A stretch of 64,000 nt of DNA from Leptospirales bacterium (GCA_016788865.1 JAEUSB010000088.1:1-64000), one strand, 5' to 3'; shown: positions 16,874 to 26,257, numbered from the stretch's first letter. Notes: a model not told the origin generated them from the sequence alone. Translations and numbers: made by a program.

Positions 16874-18379
16874 CTACACCAGTCCCAGGACCTTGCTTGT
16901 CCTTGCGCGCATTGCAAGGGCCAGTCCTTCGTTTGCAGTGAGCGATTGACCGTATGACGGTATCATTTGCCTCAGCTTCGTTTGCCACTTATCCGTGGTG
17001 ATCTTTTCTTTGAAACATCGCTGGATAACCTGTAGCATGATTGAAACGGAAGTAGACGCTCCTGGTGATGCGCCGAGCAATGCGGCAAGCGATCCGTCTC
17101 CTGCAGTTACAATCTCGGTTCCAAATTCCAGCACGCCGCCTTCTTTTTCGTCCGCTTTGATGACCTGAACGCGCTTGCCGGCCTCTGCAAGTTCCCAGTC
17201 TTCCAGTCGTGCTTCTGGCATGAAAACCTTCAGCTCTTCCAGCCGATCTTCCGGCGTTTGCATTGCCTGGTGAATCAAATACTTTGTGAGCGGAATGTTG
17301 TGCAATCCGGCTGAAAGCATAGGGAAGATGTTATCAAACTCAAGCGATCGCGCCAGATCCCAGTAAGAACCGGTCTTCAAGAATTTAGTAGTGATTCCCG
17401 CGTACGGACCAAACAGAAGCGCGCGTTTGCCACCGATCATGCGCGTGTCCAGATGTGGGACAGACATGGGAGGAGAACCAACAGCAGGCATTCCATAAAC
17501 TTTGCCAGCGTGGCGATCGATTACTTCCTGGTTAGTGCATCGCAACCATTGACCGCTGACAGGAAACCCTGCAAATCCCTCTGCCTCTTCGATATCTGAT
17601 TTCTCAAGCAAAGGAAGCGATCCTCCTCCAGCGCCTATGAATACGAATCCTGTTTTCAGGTGGGTTTTCTCATGGGTAATATTGTTGTAAACGGTCAAAT
17701 CCCATTTGCCGTCGTCGGCGCGTTCAATGTCGCGCACTTCGTGATTCAGGTGCAGATCAACGCCAGCTAACGCGTCCAGGTGCATGAAAATGGTTCGTGT
17801 GAGAGCGCCAAAATCCACGTCTGTGCCAATCTCCATTCGTGTTGCCGCAACCGGTTCCGCCTTGCTCCTTCCTTCCATTACCAGGGGCATCCACTTCAAG
17901 AGGTCATTCCATTCGTAGGAAAATTGCATGTCCTCAAACAGCGGATGCTGTTTGAGAGCCGCATAACGTTTCTCGAGATAAGATATGTTGCTATCGCCGT
18001 GTACAAAGCTCATATGAGGCACACGATGGATAAAATCACCACGGGAAATATCTCCCTGCTCGACAAGGTAAGACCAGAATTCCTTTGATTCTTCAAACGA
18101 GGCGGCAATCTTGACTGCTTTGGAAATATCTACCGATCCGTCTTCCTTCTGTGGCGTGTAATTGAGCTCACAGAACGCGGAGTGCCCGGTTCCGGCATTG
18201 TTCCATGCATCTGAACTTTCTTTGGCCACCTCGGGCAATTGTTCAAAGATCATGATGGTCAGATCTGGTTCCAATTCCTTGAGTAACATACCAAGAGTTG
18301 CGCTCATGACTCCCGCGCCTATCAGGACCATGTCTGGGTTTTTGTGGATTGGGTTTGAGCTTGTTGGCGGGTGTTTCAC
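16874..18379 (-). CDS. mqo: Malate:quinone oxidoreductase
   Basis: Mqo is a membrane-associated FAD enzyme that oxidises malate to oxaloacetate and passes electrons to quinone. The FAD-binding motif is DMVLIGAGVMSATLGMLL near the N-terminus. Family blocks WNNAGTGHSAFCELNY, HVPHMSFVHG-like text and GPYAGITTKFLK are present, and the C-terminus has LLGASPGASTSVSIML. The length of 501 is normal. It begins a three-gene operon with a membrane protein and a quinone-reductase-like gene. A hairpin terminator for the gene upstream lies 60 bases before its start. Confidence 0.95.
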   Translation of the reverse strand: MKHPPTSSNPIHKNPDMVLIGAGVMSATLGMLLKELEPDLTIMIFEQLPEVAKESSDAWNNAGTGHSAFCELNYTPQKEDGSVDISKAVKIAASFEESKEFWSYLVEQGDISRGDFIHRVPHMSFVHGDSNISYLEKRYAALKQHPLFEDMQFSYEWNDLLKWMPLVMEGRSKAEPVAATRMEIGTDVDFGALTRTIFMHLDALAGVDLHLNHEVRDIERADDGKWDLTVYNNITHEKTHLKTGFVFIGAGGGSLPLLEKSDIEEAEGFAGFPVSGQWLRCTNQEVIDRHAGKVYGMPAVGSPPMSVPHLDTRMIGGKRALLFGPYAGITTKFLKTGSYWDLARSLEFDNIFPMLSAGLHNIPLTKYLIHQAMQTPEDRLEELKVFMPEARLEDWELAEAGKRVQVIKADEKEGGVLEFGTEIVTAGDGSLAALLGASPGASTSVSIMLQVIQRCFKEKITTDKWQTKLRQMIPSYGQSLTANEGLALAMRARTSKVLGLV

Positions 18380-18440
18380 AGATGTACCTCAGTTGTAAGG
18401 TAGAACTGCTGTTGAAACGCAAAACAAAGTCAATCGAAAA

Positions 18441-18466
18441 CGGCATCCAGCGGGAACTGGATGCCG
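18441..18466 (-). terminator. Hairpin terminator after the metal-sensor-like gene
   Basis: GGCATCCAG and CTGGATGCC form a perfect 9-bp stem (10 with the flanking C-G) around CGGGAA. On the minus strand it is followed by GTTTT, and it sits a few bases past the stop at 18473. Confidence 0.7.
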
Positions 18467-18472
18467 GAAAGC

Positions 18473-18889
18473 TCACAGGCTAAGGGCGCCCGTACGTACC
18501 AACAGTGCAAATTCTTCGCGCTGTTCTGGTCTCAGGATTGCATGAATCCCGGACAGTGCTTTATACACTGAATCGGCTAGAGCTTCAGCGCTTTTCTTGC
18601 GCCGCTCTACGCCGGCCCTTGCCGATTGTTCACCAAAGCTTTCGCCAGAGAAAGCTTCGGCAAAATCGGTCAAAGTTCTCCTGTCATCTACTGCCGACTG
18701 AGCTCGGTCGGTCTTCAGTTGATCCAGGATTTTTGCTACGCCTGCAAGCTGTTGATCATCGAGATCAAGCTTCCAGGCTAAGTAGCGGAGTGGCCGCCGT
18801 ACACCGAAGTGGCCCATATGGTCATCCTCCGAGTGGCCGTGCCAGTGGAACATACGCGGGCCGCAGCCTCGCATTTTCATACGCATCAT
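18473..18889 (-). CDS. His/Met-rich Spy/CnrX-like helical protein
   Basis: The 138 residues begin with a Met/His/Cys-rich segment (MRMKMRGCGPRMFHWHGH) that could bind metal. A helical core follows, with LDLDDQQLAGVAKILDQLK and ILRPEQREEF, the two-site LTxxQ-like pattern of Spy/CpxP and metal-sensor proteins. Unlike those, it has no signal peptide, so it may be cytoplasmic. AGGAG seven bases before the first of two ATGs fixes the start. About 205 bases separate it from the TonB receptor gene; I see no clear gene or riboswitch there. Confidence 0.7.
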   Translation of the reverse strand: MMRMKMRGCGPRMFHWHGHSEDDHMGHFGVRRPLRYLAWKLDLDDQQLAGVAKILDQLKTDRAQSAVDDRRTLTDFAEAFSGESFGEQSARAGVERRKKSAEALADSVYKALSGIHAILRPEQREEFALLVRTGALSL

Positions 18890-19094
18890 TTGTTTTCTCC
18901 TGCGCCAGGCGATTCGCTCTGGCGGGCTTGTAGTTGTGGGAATAGATCCTCACGGAGCTCAGCTTACTGGATCCGGTTTCCGTCGGCGAGCAATTTTGCG
19001 ACTCCTCAGGGCTCATTTGAATGCTGGTACAGGTCTCGGTCCGGGCAAGAGCAAGCAGCAATCGTGCTCTTTGAAGCCGTCCGATCACCTCGCA

Positions 19095-21857
19095 TCAAAA
19101 AGCCAGTCTCACGTCGAACAGATAGCGACGGCCTTCTCGGATGTAGTCAAAAGGATAGTTGTTATTCTTTATCAATGTCTGATGACTGTTCAAGGCGTTT
19201 GCCACGGAGATTCCCGCTTCACCGGAACTAAAACGCCAGGCGATCCGGGTCCCTACATCCGTCCACGCAGACACGGCTTTGGGCCGGTATACTGGATAAC
19301 TGTTCTCATACGAGATTGGCCTGCCTTCCGCATCGAGCGGACCAAAGCCGGTTAACGGGTCGATCTTGCCAAAGTCACTCGTTCGCCGCCTGACAAGGCC
19401 CTGGCGCTGCGCAGTCAGGCTCAAAGAAAGATGTGTGAATGTTCCGCGCACTCCCATGCTGCCCGTGTGACTTGGGGCCCAGGTCGTCGCATCGGGGCTC
19501 TGTGCAACTGTGTTATCGAGAATCACTTCGCCGACGCGTCTATTGTACGATGCATTTACAAAACCGGCGATAGACTTCCATGTTACCAGAAGTTCGCCTT
19601 CTGCGCCGACGGTTGTCAGTGTATAAATATTGGTACTGAGGTTGTTGTTCTGCGTACTGTATGCGATTTGATTTTCAAACCTGGTTCGAAATGCATTCGT
19701 TCGAAACGTTACATAGCGATTTATAGACCAGTCGACCGCCAGTTCACTCGTGCGCACGAATTCAGGTTTCAGCTTGCGGGGATTTGACGCCAGAGAGAAG
19801 GTATTGGCCCCGAATAGTTCTGTTACGGACGGTACGCGAAATGCCTGACCGGTCAACGCCTTCAGACTCAAAGACGGTGTGATGAAAAATACAATTCCAG
19901 CGCGAGGGCTTGTGCGCTTGAATACGCGCCGCTCTTCCGGAATATACGGGAAGCCCAGGATTGACGAGAATGGTTGATCAATCCCCCGGAATTTTACTTT
20001 CTCTTCATCGAATCGACCTCCCACGGTTATTTCAAATAGATCCCAGAGCTTTCCGGAAACTATCTGTCCGTAGACAGATCCAATTGGTATTGGGCGATTC
20101 TTGATCCATTCCAGCCACGGACCCTGCTTCACATAGCCCTGAGGGTTAGGAGGAAATCCCCCGGCTGCGTCCCGTAAATTGATGTTGCTGTAGTGCTCGG
20201 AGTCGCCCCTGTATTTCAGGACTGAACCCTCAAGGCCGCCGAGAATGCTGCCTCGGTTTGCGAATCGAAATGTCCACTGGCCTCGAACGAAATATTGATC
20301 TGCTGCGGTCTCCAGGTATTCAGAAATTCCTGTTGGATACGCGCCTTCAAACGCATTGTTTTCAGCGTAGCGCGTGTCCCATTCAATGTCGCGCCGTTGG
20401 TAGCGAACCATATACTCATGGGAGAACTTTGATGAGACGTCGCGCTGGAAGCTCAATGCGACGTTCTGCATGCTTTCTGACATGGATTCCGAGAAATCAG
20501 GAATTCGCCAGATCCAGCCATGGCCTGTTTGAAAATCCCAGTACTGTCGGTGGTATTGCAATGCGAATCCGCGCAGGAAGTCCTCGCCTTCGAATTTGCT
20601 CATGACGTAATCATTCTTCCTTGTATCTCGAACAGTGAACTTTCTTAAGTATCCCAGATCCGAACGCGCGGATCCATCGTAGTCATCGTATTCGTTTCCA
20701 TGCGTTCTGTACTGGCTTAGGGCCACAACATAAGATGCGTATTTGGTTCTATTACCAGTTATGATATCGAACACATGCGTTGCCGCGTCTCCGGCGCGAA
20801 GCCGGGCAATAACTCCTCCGTTCAAATCCGAACCGGAAAACGTTGTCAAAGAAATTACCCCGTTTGTGGCATTGGATCCATACAGCGCGGAGCCTGGGCC
20901 TCGACCTACTTCGACCGATTTGAATAATCCGAGCGGCAGGATCTCCCATGTATACGCAGTGCCGTAAAGAATATCGTTGAAAGGAATTCCATCAACCAGC
21001 ATCAACAGATGACTGTTGTTCCAGCTTTCAAACAGTCCGCGCGAAGAAACCGTCCTCCTATCATAGTCCATTGACGGCGCAAAGCCAGGAAGGTGATAGA
21101 GGATGTCATTCAGGCTCAACCAACCGTAGTCCAGAATCTCTTCTTTCGAGATGACCGAAATGATCCCCGGGGCCTCGTTCTGCCTGATTGAAACGCGCGT
21201 CGATATAGACGTTAGCTGGCTTTGAAGTACATCAAAAACCTCCTGCGAAGTGCTGAGGTCTGTGCCTTTCTGAATCGGTATGTCATGGCGTTTGTCCAGG
21301 CCAAAGGCAAAAACGTTGTCGACTATATTCCCTCTGGCTTCCGTTAGATTGGGGTTTGCCCTTAGTCTTGCGAGAATCCGTTTTGCAAATCGCGCGATCC
21401 GTACTTCATCGGGCTCGATCAATTCAGTCAGGTCACCCCGGACCCCTTCTTGCTCAAGCGTTTCCAGTTCATCCGGGAGGGCGAGCGCATCGGCAAGATA
21501 TCCGGTCCTGGGATTGTAGATGAAACCATACAAATTCAAGTTGCGGCTTCGCGCAGATCGACGGTAGACACCCTCGATCAGGAACGCACTGCTGGTTTCG
21601 CGCGCCGCATTCAGTCTGCCCGGGACTGTGTTCTCATTCTGGCGGGTTACCCGATAGCCCGCGTCGCTCAGCTCCTTATCCAGCTGCAAAATGATTCGTT
21701 CACTCAACCCGGCCTCCACGGGAGCCTGATCCGGTAAAAAGAGTCCAAGGCCTGCCTGAAGCTTCTCGGCATAGACGGGGGCACAAACGCAGATTGCTAC
21801 AACTATGAGACAATTGTGGCGCACAGTCCCCGATACAATCAGATCGAGGTATTGCAT
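19095..21857 (-). CDS. TonB-dependent outer membrane receptor
   Basis: This is a beta-barrel receptor that imports a large nutrient or metal complex across the outer membrane. With the chosen ATG it is about 920 residues, beginning with a signal peptide ending near CAPVYAEK. About 190 residues of unassigned mixed structure come before the plug; the plug has VISKEEILDYGW, LLMLVDGIPFND and VEVGRGPGSALYGSNATNGVI. The barrel ends in a terminal Phe (VRLAF), as outer membrane proteins do. The frame is open 47 codons further upstream, but that part is not signal-like. The start has no clear Shine-Dalgarno sequence. Substrate unknown; the extra N-terminal domain may give a signalling or periplasmic contact. 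Confidence 0.88.
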   Translation of the reverse strand: MQYLDLIVSGTVRHNCLIVVAICVCAPVYAEKLQAGLGLFLPDQAPVEAGLSERIILQLDKELSDAGYRVTRQNENTVPGRLNAARETSSAFLIEGVYRRSARSRNLNLYGFIYNPRTGYLADALALPDELETLEQEGVRGDLTELIEPDEVRIARFAKRILARLRANPNLTEARGNIVDNVFAFGLDKRHDIPIQKGTDLSTSQEVFDVLQSQLTSISTRVSIRQNEAPGIISVISKEEILDYGWLSLNDILYHLPGFAPSMDYDRRTVSSRGLFESWNNSHLLMLVDGIPFNDILYGTAYTWEILPLGLFKSVEVGRGPGSALYGSNATNGVISLTTFSGSDLNGGVIARLRAGDAATHVFDIITGNRTKYASYVVALSQYRTHGNEYDDYDGSARSDLGYLRKFTVRDTRKNDYVMSKFEGEDFLRGFALQYHRQYWDFQTGHGWIWRIPDFSESMSESMQNVALSFQRDVSSKFSHEYMVRYQRRDIEWDTRYAENNAFEGAYPTGISEYLETAADQYFVRGQWTFRFANRGSILGGLEGSVLKYRGDSEHYSNINLRDAAGGFPPNPQGYVKQGPWLEWIKNRPIPIGSVYGQIVSGKLWDLFEITVGGRFDEEKVKFRGIDQPFSSILGFPYIPEERRVFKRTSPRAGIVFFITPSLSLKALTGQAFRVPSVTELFGANTFSLASNPRKLKPEFVRTSELAVDWSINRYVTFRTNAFRTRFENQIAYSTQNNNLSTNIYTLTTVGAEGELLVTWKSIAGFVNASYNRRVGEVILDNTVAQSPDATTWAPSHTGSMGVRGTFTHLSLSLTAQRQGLVRRRTSDFGKIDPLTGFGPLDAEGRPISYENSYPVYRPKAVSAWTDVGTRIAWRFSSGEAGISVANALNSHQTLIKNNNYPFDYIREGRRYLFDVRLAF

Positions 21858-22023
21858 CAAGAACAAGTCGGGGCTAATCGGAGGAACGCGAAGAACTTCG
21901 AACGAGGGAGATGAGGGCATGGCTTCAACCAACTGCTCTGCCGCGGTCACAAACACCACTGCGATGCTCTCCGGACGTTGTTGACGCGAGCCAGGCATCC
22001 CTATGCTTTGATCAGGAAACCCA

Positions 22024-22479
22024 ATGAAACGTGATCTTGTACTGACTACAATGCCCGAGTTGGAAAAGGAGCTGGATCGTTTAGCCAGCGGACCTGTTGA
22101 AACAGCGGGAGTCTGGTCGTTCGCCCAGATCCTTGAGCATATTGCTGCGAGCCTTGAATGGGCAAATGGCGAGAAGTCAGGTTTTCTTCCCGATGGGATT
22201 CCGATGGTGGATCCAGCGCTCGGGAAGAAGTTCTTTGCACGGATGGTCCGTTCGGGAAAGATCCCGACTGGCGTCCAGAACGACGCTGCGCCTTCGACTC
22301 GACAGGAAGGCGATCCATTGGCTCAAATGGCTCGTTGCAAGAAGGCGCTTGCCAGGTTTCTTGGCTTCAGCGGCACGCGACCGCAGCATCCATTCTTTGG
22401 ATTTCTCGATGAGTCTGAATGGAAGACCTGGGCTGCCATGCATTCATCGCACCATTTGAGTTTTGCCGATCTCAAGTAA
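22024..22479 (+). CDS. DUF1569-type DinB-fold protein
   Basis: The 151 residues match the DUF1569 pattern of the DinB/YfiT-like four-helix fold. WSFAQILEHIAASLEWA provides the first conserved His, and HPFFGFLDESEWKTWAAMHSSHHLSF provides the paired histidines that usually hold a metal. The biochemical role of the family is not established. It stops immediately before the stop of the convergent repeat-lipoprotein gene, with no bases between. Confidence 0.82.
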   Translation: MKRDLVLTTMPELEKELDRLASGPVETAGVWSFAQILEHIAASLEWANGEKSGFLPDGIPMVDPALGKKFFARMVRSGKIPTGVQNDAAPSTRQEGDPLAQMARCKKALARFLGFSGTRPQHPFFGFLDESEWKTWAAMHSSHHLSFADLK

Positions 22480-23631
22480 TCACGGCGCTACAAACTGCAC
22501 AACGAAATAGTCCAGGGTGGCCAGTCGATCCTGGGCGGATCCGCGTTGAACTTGAAGATTTGTCGATGTGGTGATTTGGGGCACGAAGCTGCCTGAATCA
22601 AGATCACTCTGTTGTCCGCCTCCACTGTTTACGACCGAATTGGAGATTACAGCCACCGACGCTGCGGAATTCACCGAACTGATTGTTGTATTCATGGTGG
22701 TAGCCGTGTTGGGCGACGGAAAGGAGCTTGTGGCAAGTGTCCCTGACTGCGTGCTGCTGGCATCGTTCATTTGGACCGCGAAATATGAAATGTCCACGCT
22801 GCTTGTTCCGTTTCCGCGGGCAAAGGTTAGGGTATTTGCTGCTGAGTATCTACCACGGACCGCGTAACCTTCTTCAAAACCGCCCACAGCCGCGGGTGCA
22901 GCCGTTGTGAAGAAAAGAAAACTCTTTGAAGTATCGACGGAACTAATTCCCACGTTAGTCGACGTTGATCCTGCCCCTATGGTAGTTGTCCCGCTCTGAA
23001 CACCTGCATCCTGAAGCTGTACAACCTGCCAGTGCGCTGTCACATTTATTGTACTGTTTGCGTTTCTGGTAAGTGTAAGCGTTGTTGGACCTGTGAGGGT
23101 AGCACGGACCAATCGCTCTGCATCAAGCGTATGATCCGTGGATGGCATCCGAGCCGTGAGCAGCACAAAGGACCTGGAAGTGTCAATACTTGAGCCGAGC
23201 GTGATGTTTGTTGTGTTCACCCCCGTCGTGAAAGTGAAATTTCCGCGCTGAACAAGTGCACCGGCGCCGAACTCGATGAGGTACCATTGGGCAAAGTAGT
23301 TGGTGCTATTGCCGCCCGTCTGGACTGTCAATTGCGTCGGGCTAACAAGTTCACATGTGGGGACGCAGGCAGGTTCCGATGCGGTGGTGCGAAAGTAACA
23401 GAAGGCCATTGACTTGGAGGTATCGACTGAATTCACGACAACATTCGTGGTAGCCGCTGTCATATTTATGAGGCCGGACTGGATCTGGTTTACCGGGTTA
23501 TTGCTTGTGGATGCGGCGGCGCCAGCAGCCGTGCCCGTCAATAGCAGAGCCAACATTTGATTCTGCGCATTGTACTGGGCACATTGGGTCAGTAATAGCA
23601 CAAGAACCCAGGTGTAGCTTCCGAGCCTCAC
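22480..23631 (-). CDS. Lipoprotein made of tandem ~90-residue beta-rich repeats
   Basis: The family is not recognised. The N-terminus is a lipoprotein signal ending LLLTQC. The rest is Ser/Thr/Asn-rich and built from about four imperfect copies of a unit. In each, a VQSG-type start leads to SSVDTSKSFLFFTT-like text, then a TLTL(T/A)R-x-N segment with NST, then a strand ending WQVVQL, YFAVQM, WYLIEF or YFVVQF. Such repeats suggest a surface beta-structure, perhaps a stalk or adhesin. The start is GTG with no clear Shine-Dalgarno sequence. Low charge and high Thr/Ser content set it apart from its neighbours. Confidence 0.75.
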   Translation of the reverse strand: MRLGSYTWVLVLLLTQCAQYNAQNQMLALLLTGTAAGAAASTSNNPVNQIQSGLINMTAATTNVVVNSVDTSKSMAFCYFRTTASEPACVPTCELVSPTQLTVQTGGNSTNYFAQWYLIEFGAGALVQRGNFTFTTGVNTTNITLGSSIDTSRSFVLLTARMPSTDHTLDAERLVRATLTGPTTLTLTRNANSTINVTAHWQVVQLQDAGVQSGTTTIGAGSTSTNVGISSVDTSKSFLFFTTAAPAAVGGFEEGYAVRGRYSAANTLTFARGNGTSSVDISYFAVQMNDASSTQSGTLATSSFPSPNTATTMNTTISSVNSAASVAVISNSVVNSGGGQQSDLDSGSFVPQITTSTNLQVQRGSAQDRLATLDYFVVQFVAP

Positions 23632-23672
23632 GCCACTAGAATCGTCATGCCGAGTGAAAACGTAAATCGATT

Positions 23673-24089
23673 TTAGATGCGGAATACCGGCATTGCGTAG
23701 ACCGAAGTGAGGCCGATCCAGAGCAGGATGAATGCAATATGAACCGTAGTCTCGAAGGTCTTGCCTTTCCAGAGGGCAGAGTCATAGACAAAAAGCTGTG
23801 CCAGGAGCCGCATGAACCAGAAAGCAGAAATCCCGCCGCTGATCGCTCGGCTGAAAAGATCCCCCCTGAGCAATTCGGAAGCGAAGAAGACACTCAGTAG
23901 TCCAAACAGCACAAGTATCACGCAGACAAAGAACGTGTGAACGTAGAAGATCTGCCGATTCAGGAGTGAAAGCCTGGCGGTTTCTTCGCGCCAGTTGAAC
24001 CGAGCCGGGAACAAAAGGTGTAAGATTGCCAGGCCAATCTGTAAAACCCCAACTCCCTGAATGAGATACGTCATTGCAGAATGTAGCAT
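23673..24089 (-). CDS. Small four-helix membrane protein
   Basis: The 138 residues hold about four hydrophobic helices (YLIQGVGVLQIGLAILHLLF; FYVHTFFVCVILVLFGLLSVFF; ISGGISAFWFMRLLAQLFV; VHIAFILLWIGLTSVYAM). The family is not named with confidence. It is the last gene of an operon with a DUF2071 protein and a membrane methyltransferase, overlapping the latter by 19 bases, an arrangement that suggests they work together in the membrane. Confidence 0.75.
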   Translation of the reverse strand: MLHSAMTYLIQGVGVLQIGLAILHLLFPARFNWREETARLSLLNRQIFYVHTFFVCVILVLFGLLSVFFASELLRGDLFSRAISGGISAFWFMRLLAQLFVYDSALWKGKTFETTVHIAFILLWIGLTSVYAMPVFRI

Positions 24090-24838
24090 CGCAGAAACGG
24101 TGTAATTGGAAACTCGTTTTTTACCGAAAGATTGGATTTGTTAAACGATCTGCGCCAGGTTCGATCGCTTAGAAAATGCAGAAATCCGTGTCCAAACGCC
24201 AGCAGGTTGGGCAGATTGCGAAGATGTTCCACTAAAACTATTCTTCCACCCGGCAGCAGAGATTGGCTCAGACCTTTGAAGAAATCCACCCGCGCTGCTT
24301 CGGTGCGAATCTCATGTGCTGCAAGGATCAGGAAGATCGTGCCACTGGCATTGATTGGCTTTCCGATTACCATGGGGGTTGCACTTGCGTTAAGCGAGGC
24401 CTTGCGAGCGCGTTCAATTGAATTCTCCGTATTTTCACGCGCGTCAAAAAAATCGTAGGATTCAACCCTGGGATATCGCAATCTCAGGAGATGAGATGTT
24501 TCATCCAATCCAGCGTGGACATTGGCCACAGGTGAATCTGGTTTGGTGTCAATCGCGGCCAACCAGTTCAATTGATACAGGTCCGATCTATCGTAGATCC
24601 AGTGCGAAACGAGGACTGACGCTATAGTGAAATAAAGAGCCACAATCCCGCCTGCCAGAAAGCAGTATCGCAGCCACGGGCTAATAGACGTAAATTGAAT
24701 CAAAACAGAGGCGAAAAAGGTACAGAGAGATACGGCATAGTAAGGCCAGTTAAACTTAATAATCTGGACTGCTCCGGCAAACTTACCTGCCTTCTGCAAG
24801 GGTTTCCCTCCGACCTCTTTTCCACATGTACGGAACAT
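24071..24838 (-). CDS. Membrane-anchored class I methyltransferase-like protein
   Basis: About 255 residues. Two hydrophobic helices near the N-terminus (YYAVSLCTFFASVLIQF, YCFLAGGIVALYFTIASVLV) are followed by a degenerate SAM-methyltransferase fold, in which NWLAAIDTKPD...ANVHAGLDETSHLL stands where the usual GxG loop would be. GTIFLILAAHEIR and LLPGGRIVLVEHLRNLPN are the late strands typical of class I enzymes. The glycine-rich loop is weak, so activity is uncertain. The ATG at 24838 is chosen; a TTG at 24883 is possible. It overlaps the DUF2071 gene upstream by 56 bases. Confidence 0.72.
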   Translation of the reverse strand: MFRTCGKEVGGKPLQKAGKFAGAVQIIKFNWPYYAVSLCTFFASVLIQFTSISPWLRYCFLAGGIVALYFTIASVLVSHWIYDRSDLYQLNWLAAIDTKPDSPVANVHAGLDETSHLLRLRYPRVESYDFFDARENTENSIERARKASLNASATPMVIGKPINASGTIFLILAAHEIRTEAARVDFFKGLSQSLLPGGRIVLVEHLRNLPNLLAFGHGFLHFLSDRTWRRSFNKSNLSVKNEFPITPFLRCYILQ

Positions 24839-25532
24839 TCTCGAGAACAAACGCTGAACAGAGTCTGGGAGTCGCGGAAGCAAAGGGCTCCCGTTTGAGA
24901 AAGTCGCATTCGTTGACCTGGATTCGTGCTGGCAACGGATCCCAGTTCTCGCGGACTCCTTCGATGACGACTATCGAATGCGTCTCCTTCTCATAGTCAA
25001 AAGTGAATGGCAAAGGCCCGGCATACATGCGTGCTTCGCGCCAATCCTTGAAGAGTGATCCGGGTGGCAAGGGCGGATTTGGCTCTCTATGGAAGATAAC
25101 GTCTAATTTCTCTGCTCCATCCTTGGAAACGTGGATTGATTCCGGGCTTTTCTCCCATTTGATATTGGCTTTGTGGTAGTTGTAATGCGTAAGGATATTG
25201 CCAAAGAAAACCATCTTTGCGCGATCCGTTTCTGACTGCAATATGCGAAGTCCCCGCAATCGCTTTCCCGTTGATGTTTCAAAGCGTGCGAAAATTCTGT
25301 AGCCAATCAGGAAGAACTCGTTTCCCAGGAATTCCGGAACAAAAAATGGCCGTAGTCGTTTTGTATGAACCATTGCAATGGCCAAAAAGCCGTGCCCATC
25401 GCGCTCATCCAACTTGAGTCCGGGGGCCAGTAAAGGTTGCAGTATGCTCGAGGGAAACGCATACGTCAGGACTGCGGAAAAATCGAAAAACGCCTGAATT
25501 GCAACGGGATGGCGTTTGAGGAATGCGAGCAT
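24783..25532 (-). CDS. DUF2071/acetoacetate-decarboxylase-like protein
   Basis: The protein of about 249 residues resembles DUF2071 (YqjF-type) proteins, which share the acetoacetate decarboxylase fold. Typical features are the segment GHGFLAIAMVHTKRLRP, a long strand with FFLIGYRIFARFET, and the late WDPLPARIQV. The biochemical role of the family is unknown. It heads the operon with the methyltransferase-like and membrane proteins. The ATG at 25532 is preferred to a TTG six codons earlier. Confidence 0.7.
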   Translation of the reverse strand: MLAFLKRHPVAIQAFFDFSAVLTYAFPSSILQPLLAPGLKLDERDGHGFLAIAMVHTKRLRPFFVPEFLGNEFFLIGYRIFARFETSTGKRLRGLRILQSETDRAKMVFFGNILTHYNYHKANIKWEKSPESIHVSKDGAEKLDVIFHREPNPPLPPGSLFKDWREARMYAGPLPFTFDYEKETHSIVVIEGVRENWDPLPARIQVNECDFLKREPFASATPRLCSAFVLENVPYMWKRGRRETLAEGR

Positions 25533-25663
25533 ATACCCAAATGTAGGCAACCGGTTTGGTTATGCAAGCGCTTGCGAAGCCAGGCAGGAGACTACTCCCG
25601 CAATAGAGGATTAGAGTTGCCGGCCGGGAGATAGTGCGCTTCCTTCTACCATTCGAGGTATCT

Positions 25664-26257
25664 ATGATCAGACAAGCTCTCGTTTCTATCCCGGTTCTCT
25701 TTTTGTTTGCATGGAACAGCGCGTTTGCTGCTCCAACAATCGGAGCTAAAGCTCCCGAGTTCATTTTACCGCAGGCGTCTGGTGCCGGGAACTTTGATCT
25801 TGCGAAGTCACTTAAACAGAACAAGCTGGTTGTTCTAATGTTCATTGCAACAAAATGTCCGTTCTCAAATGCCTACAACGAACGCATGGCCAAATTACCA
25901 TCTTTGTACCAGGGCAAAGGCGTCCAGTTTATTGGGATAAACAGCAACCACAATGAACCTAATGCAGAAATTATTGAGCATGCTCGCACTCACGGATTGA
26001 CATTCCCAATTCTGAAAGATGAAGCAAATCGGATCGCTGACCTGTATGACGCGAAGAAGACACCAGAAGTGTTTGTCATCGACTCGCAGGGGATTCTCAG
26101 ATATCACGGGCGTATCGATGAAAACTACCAGGATGCTGCTGGCGTGACTTCGCCTGACCTTGCAAACGCATTGGGTGCACTGCTAGCGAACAAATCGGTC
26201 CCCGCAGCAACCACAAAGGCTTTTGGTTGCTCAATCAAGCGAGTTGGCGCAAAATGA
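25664..26257 (+). CDS. Secreted peroxiredoxin-like thioredoxin-fold protein
   Basis: The 197-residue precursor has a signal peptide (MIRQALVSIPVLFLFA...) cut near AFA-AP, so it should act in the periplasm. The thioredoxin fold has TKCPFSNAYNERM at the active site: a single Cys in a CPFS context, as in AhpC/TSA-like redoxins, rather than CxxC. FVIDSQGILRYHGRID is the typical late strand. GAGGT lies seven bases before the ATG. The stop overlaps the TlpA-like gene start (ATGA). Confidence 0.85.
   Translation: MIRQALVSIPVLFLFAWNSAFAAPTIGAKAPEFILPQASGAGNFDLAKSLKQNKLVVLMFIATKCPFSNAYNERMAKLPSLYQGKGVQFIGINSNHNEPNAEIIEHARTHGLTFPILKDEANRIADLYDAKKTPEVFVIDSQGILRYHGRIDENYQDAAGVTSPDLANALGALLANKSVPAATTKAFGCSIKRVGAK

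Noticed and set aside
18822-19088. 88-codon minus-strand frame covering the Spy-like gene start
   Set aside because: It overlaps the better gene in another frame, has no ribosome-binding site, and its composition is not protein-like in the shared part.
18890-19094. Cobalamin or other riboswitch between the TonB receptor and the Spy-like gene
   Set aside because: I looked on both strands for B12-box and TPP/FMN-type conserved words and found none; only small hairpins are present.
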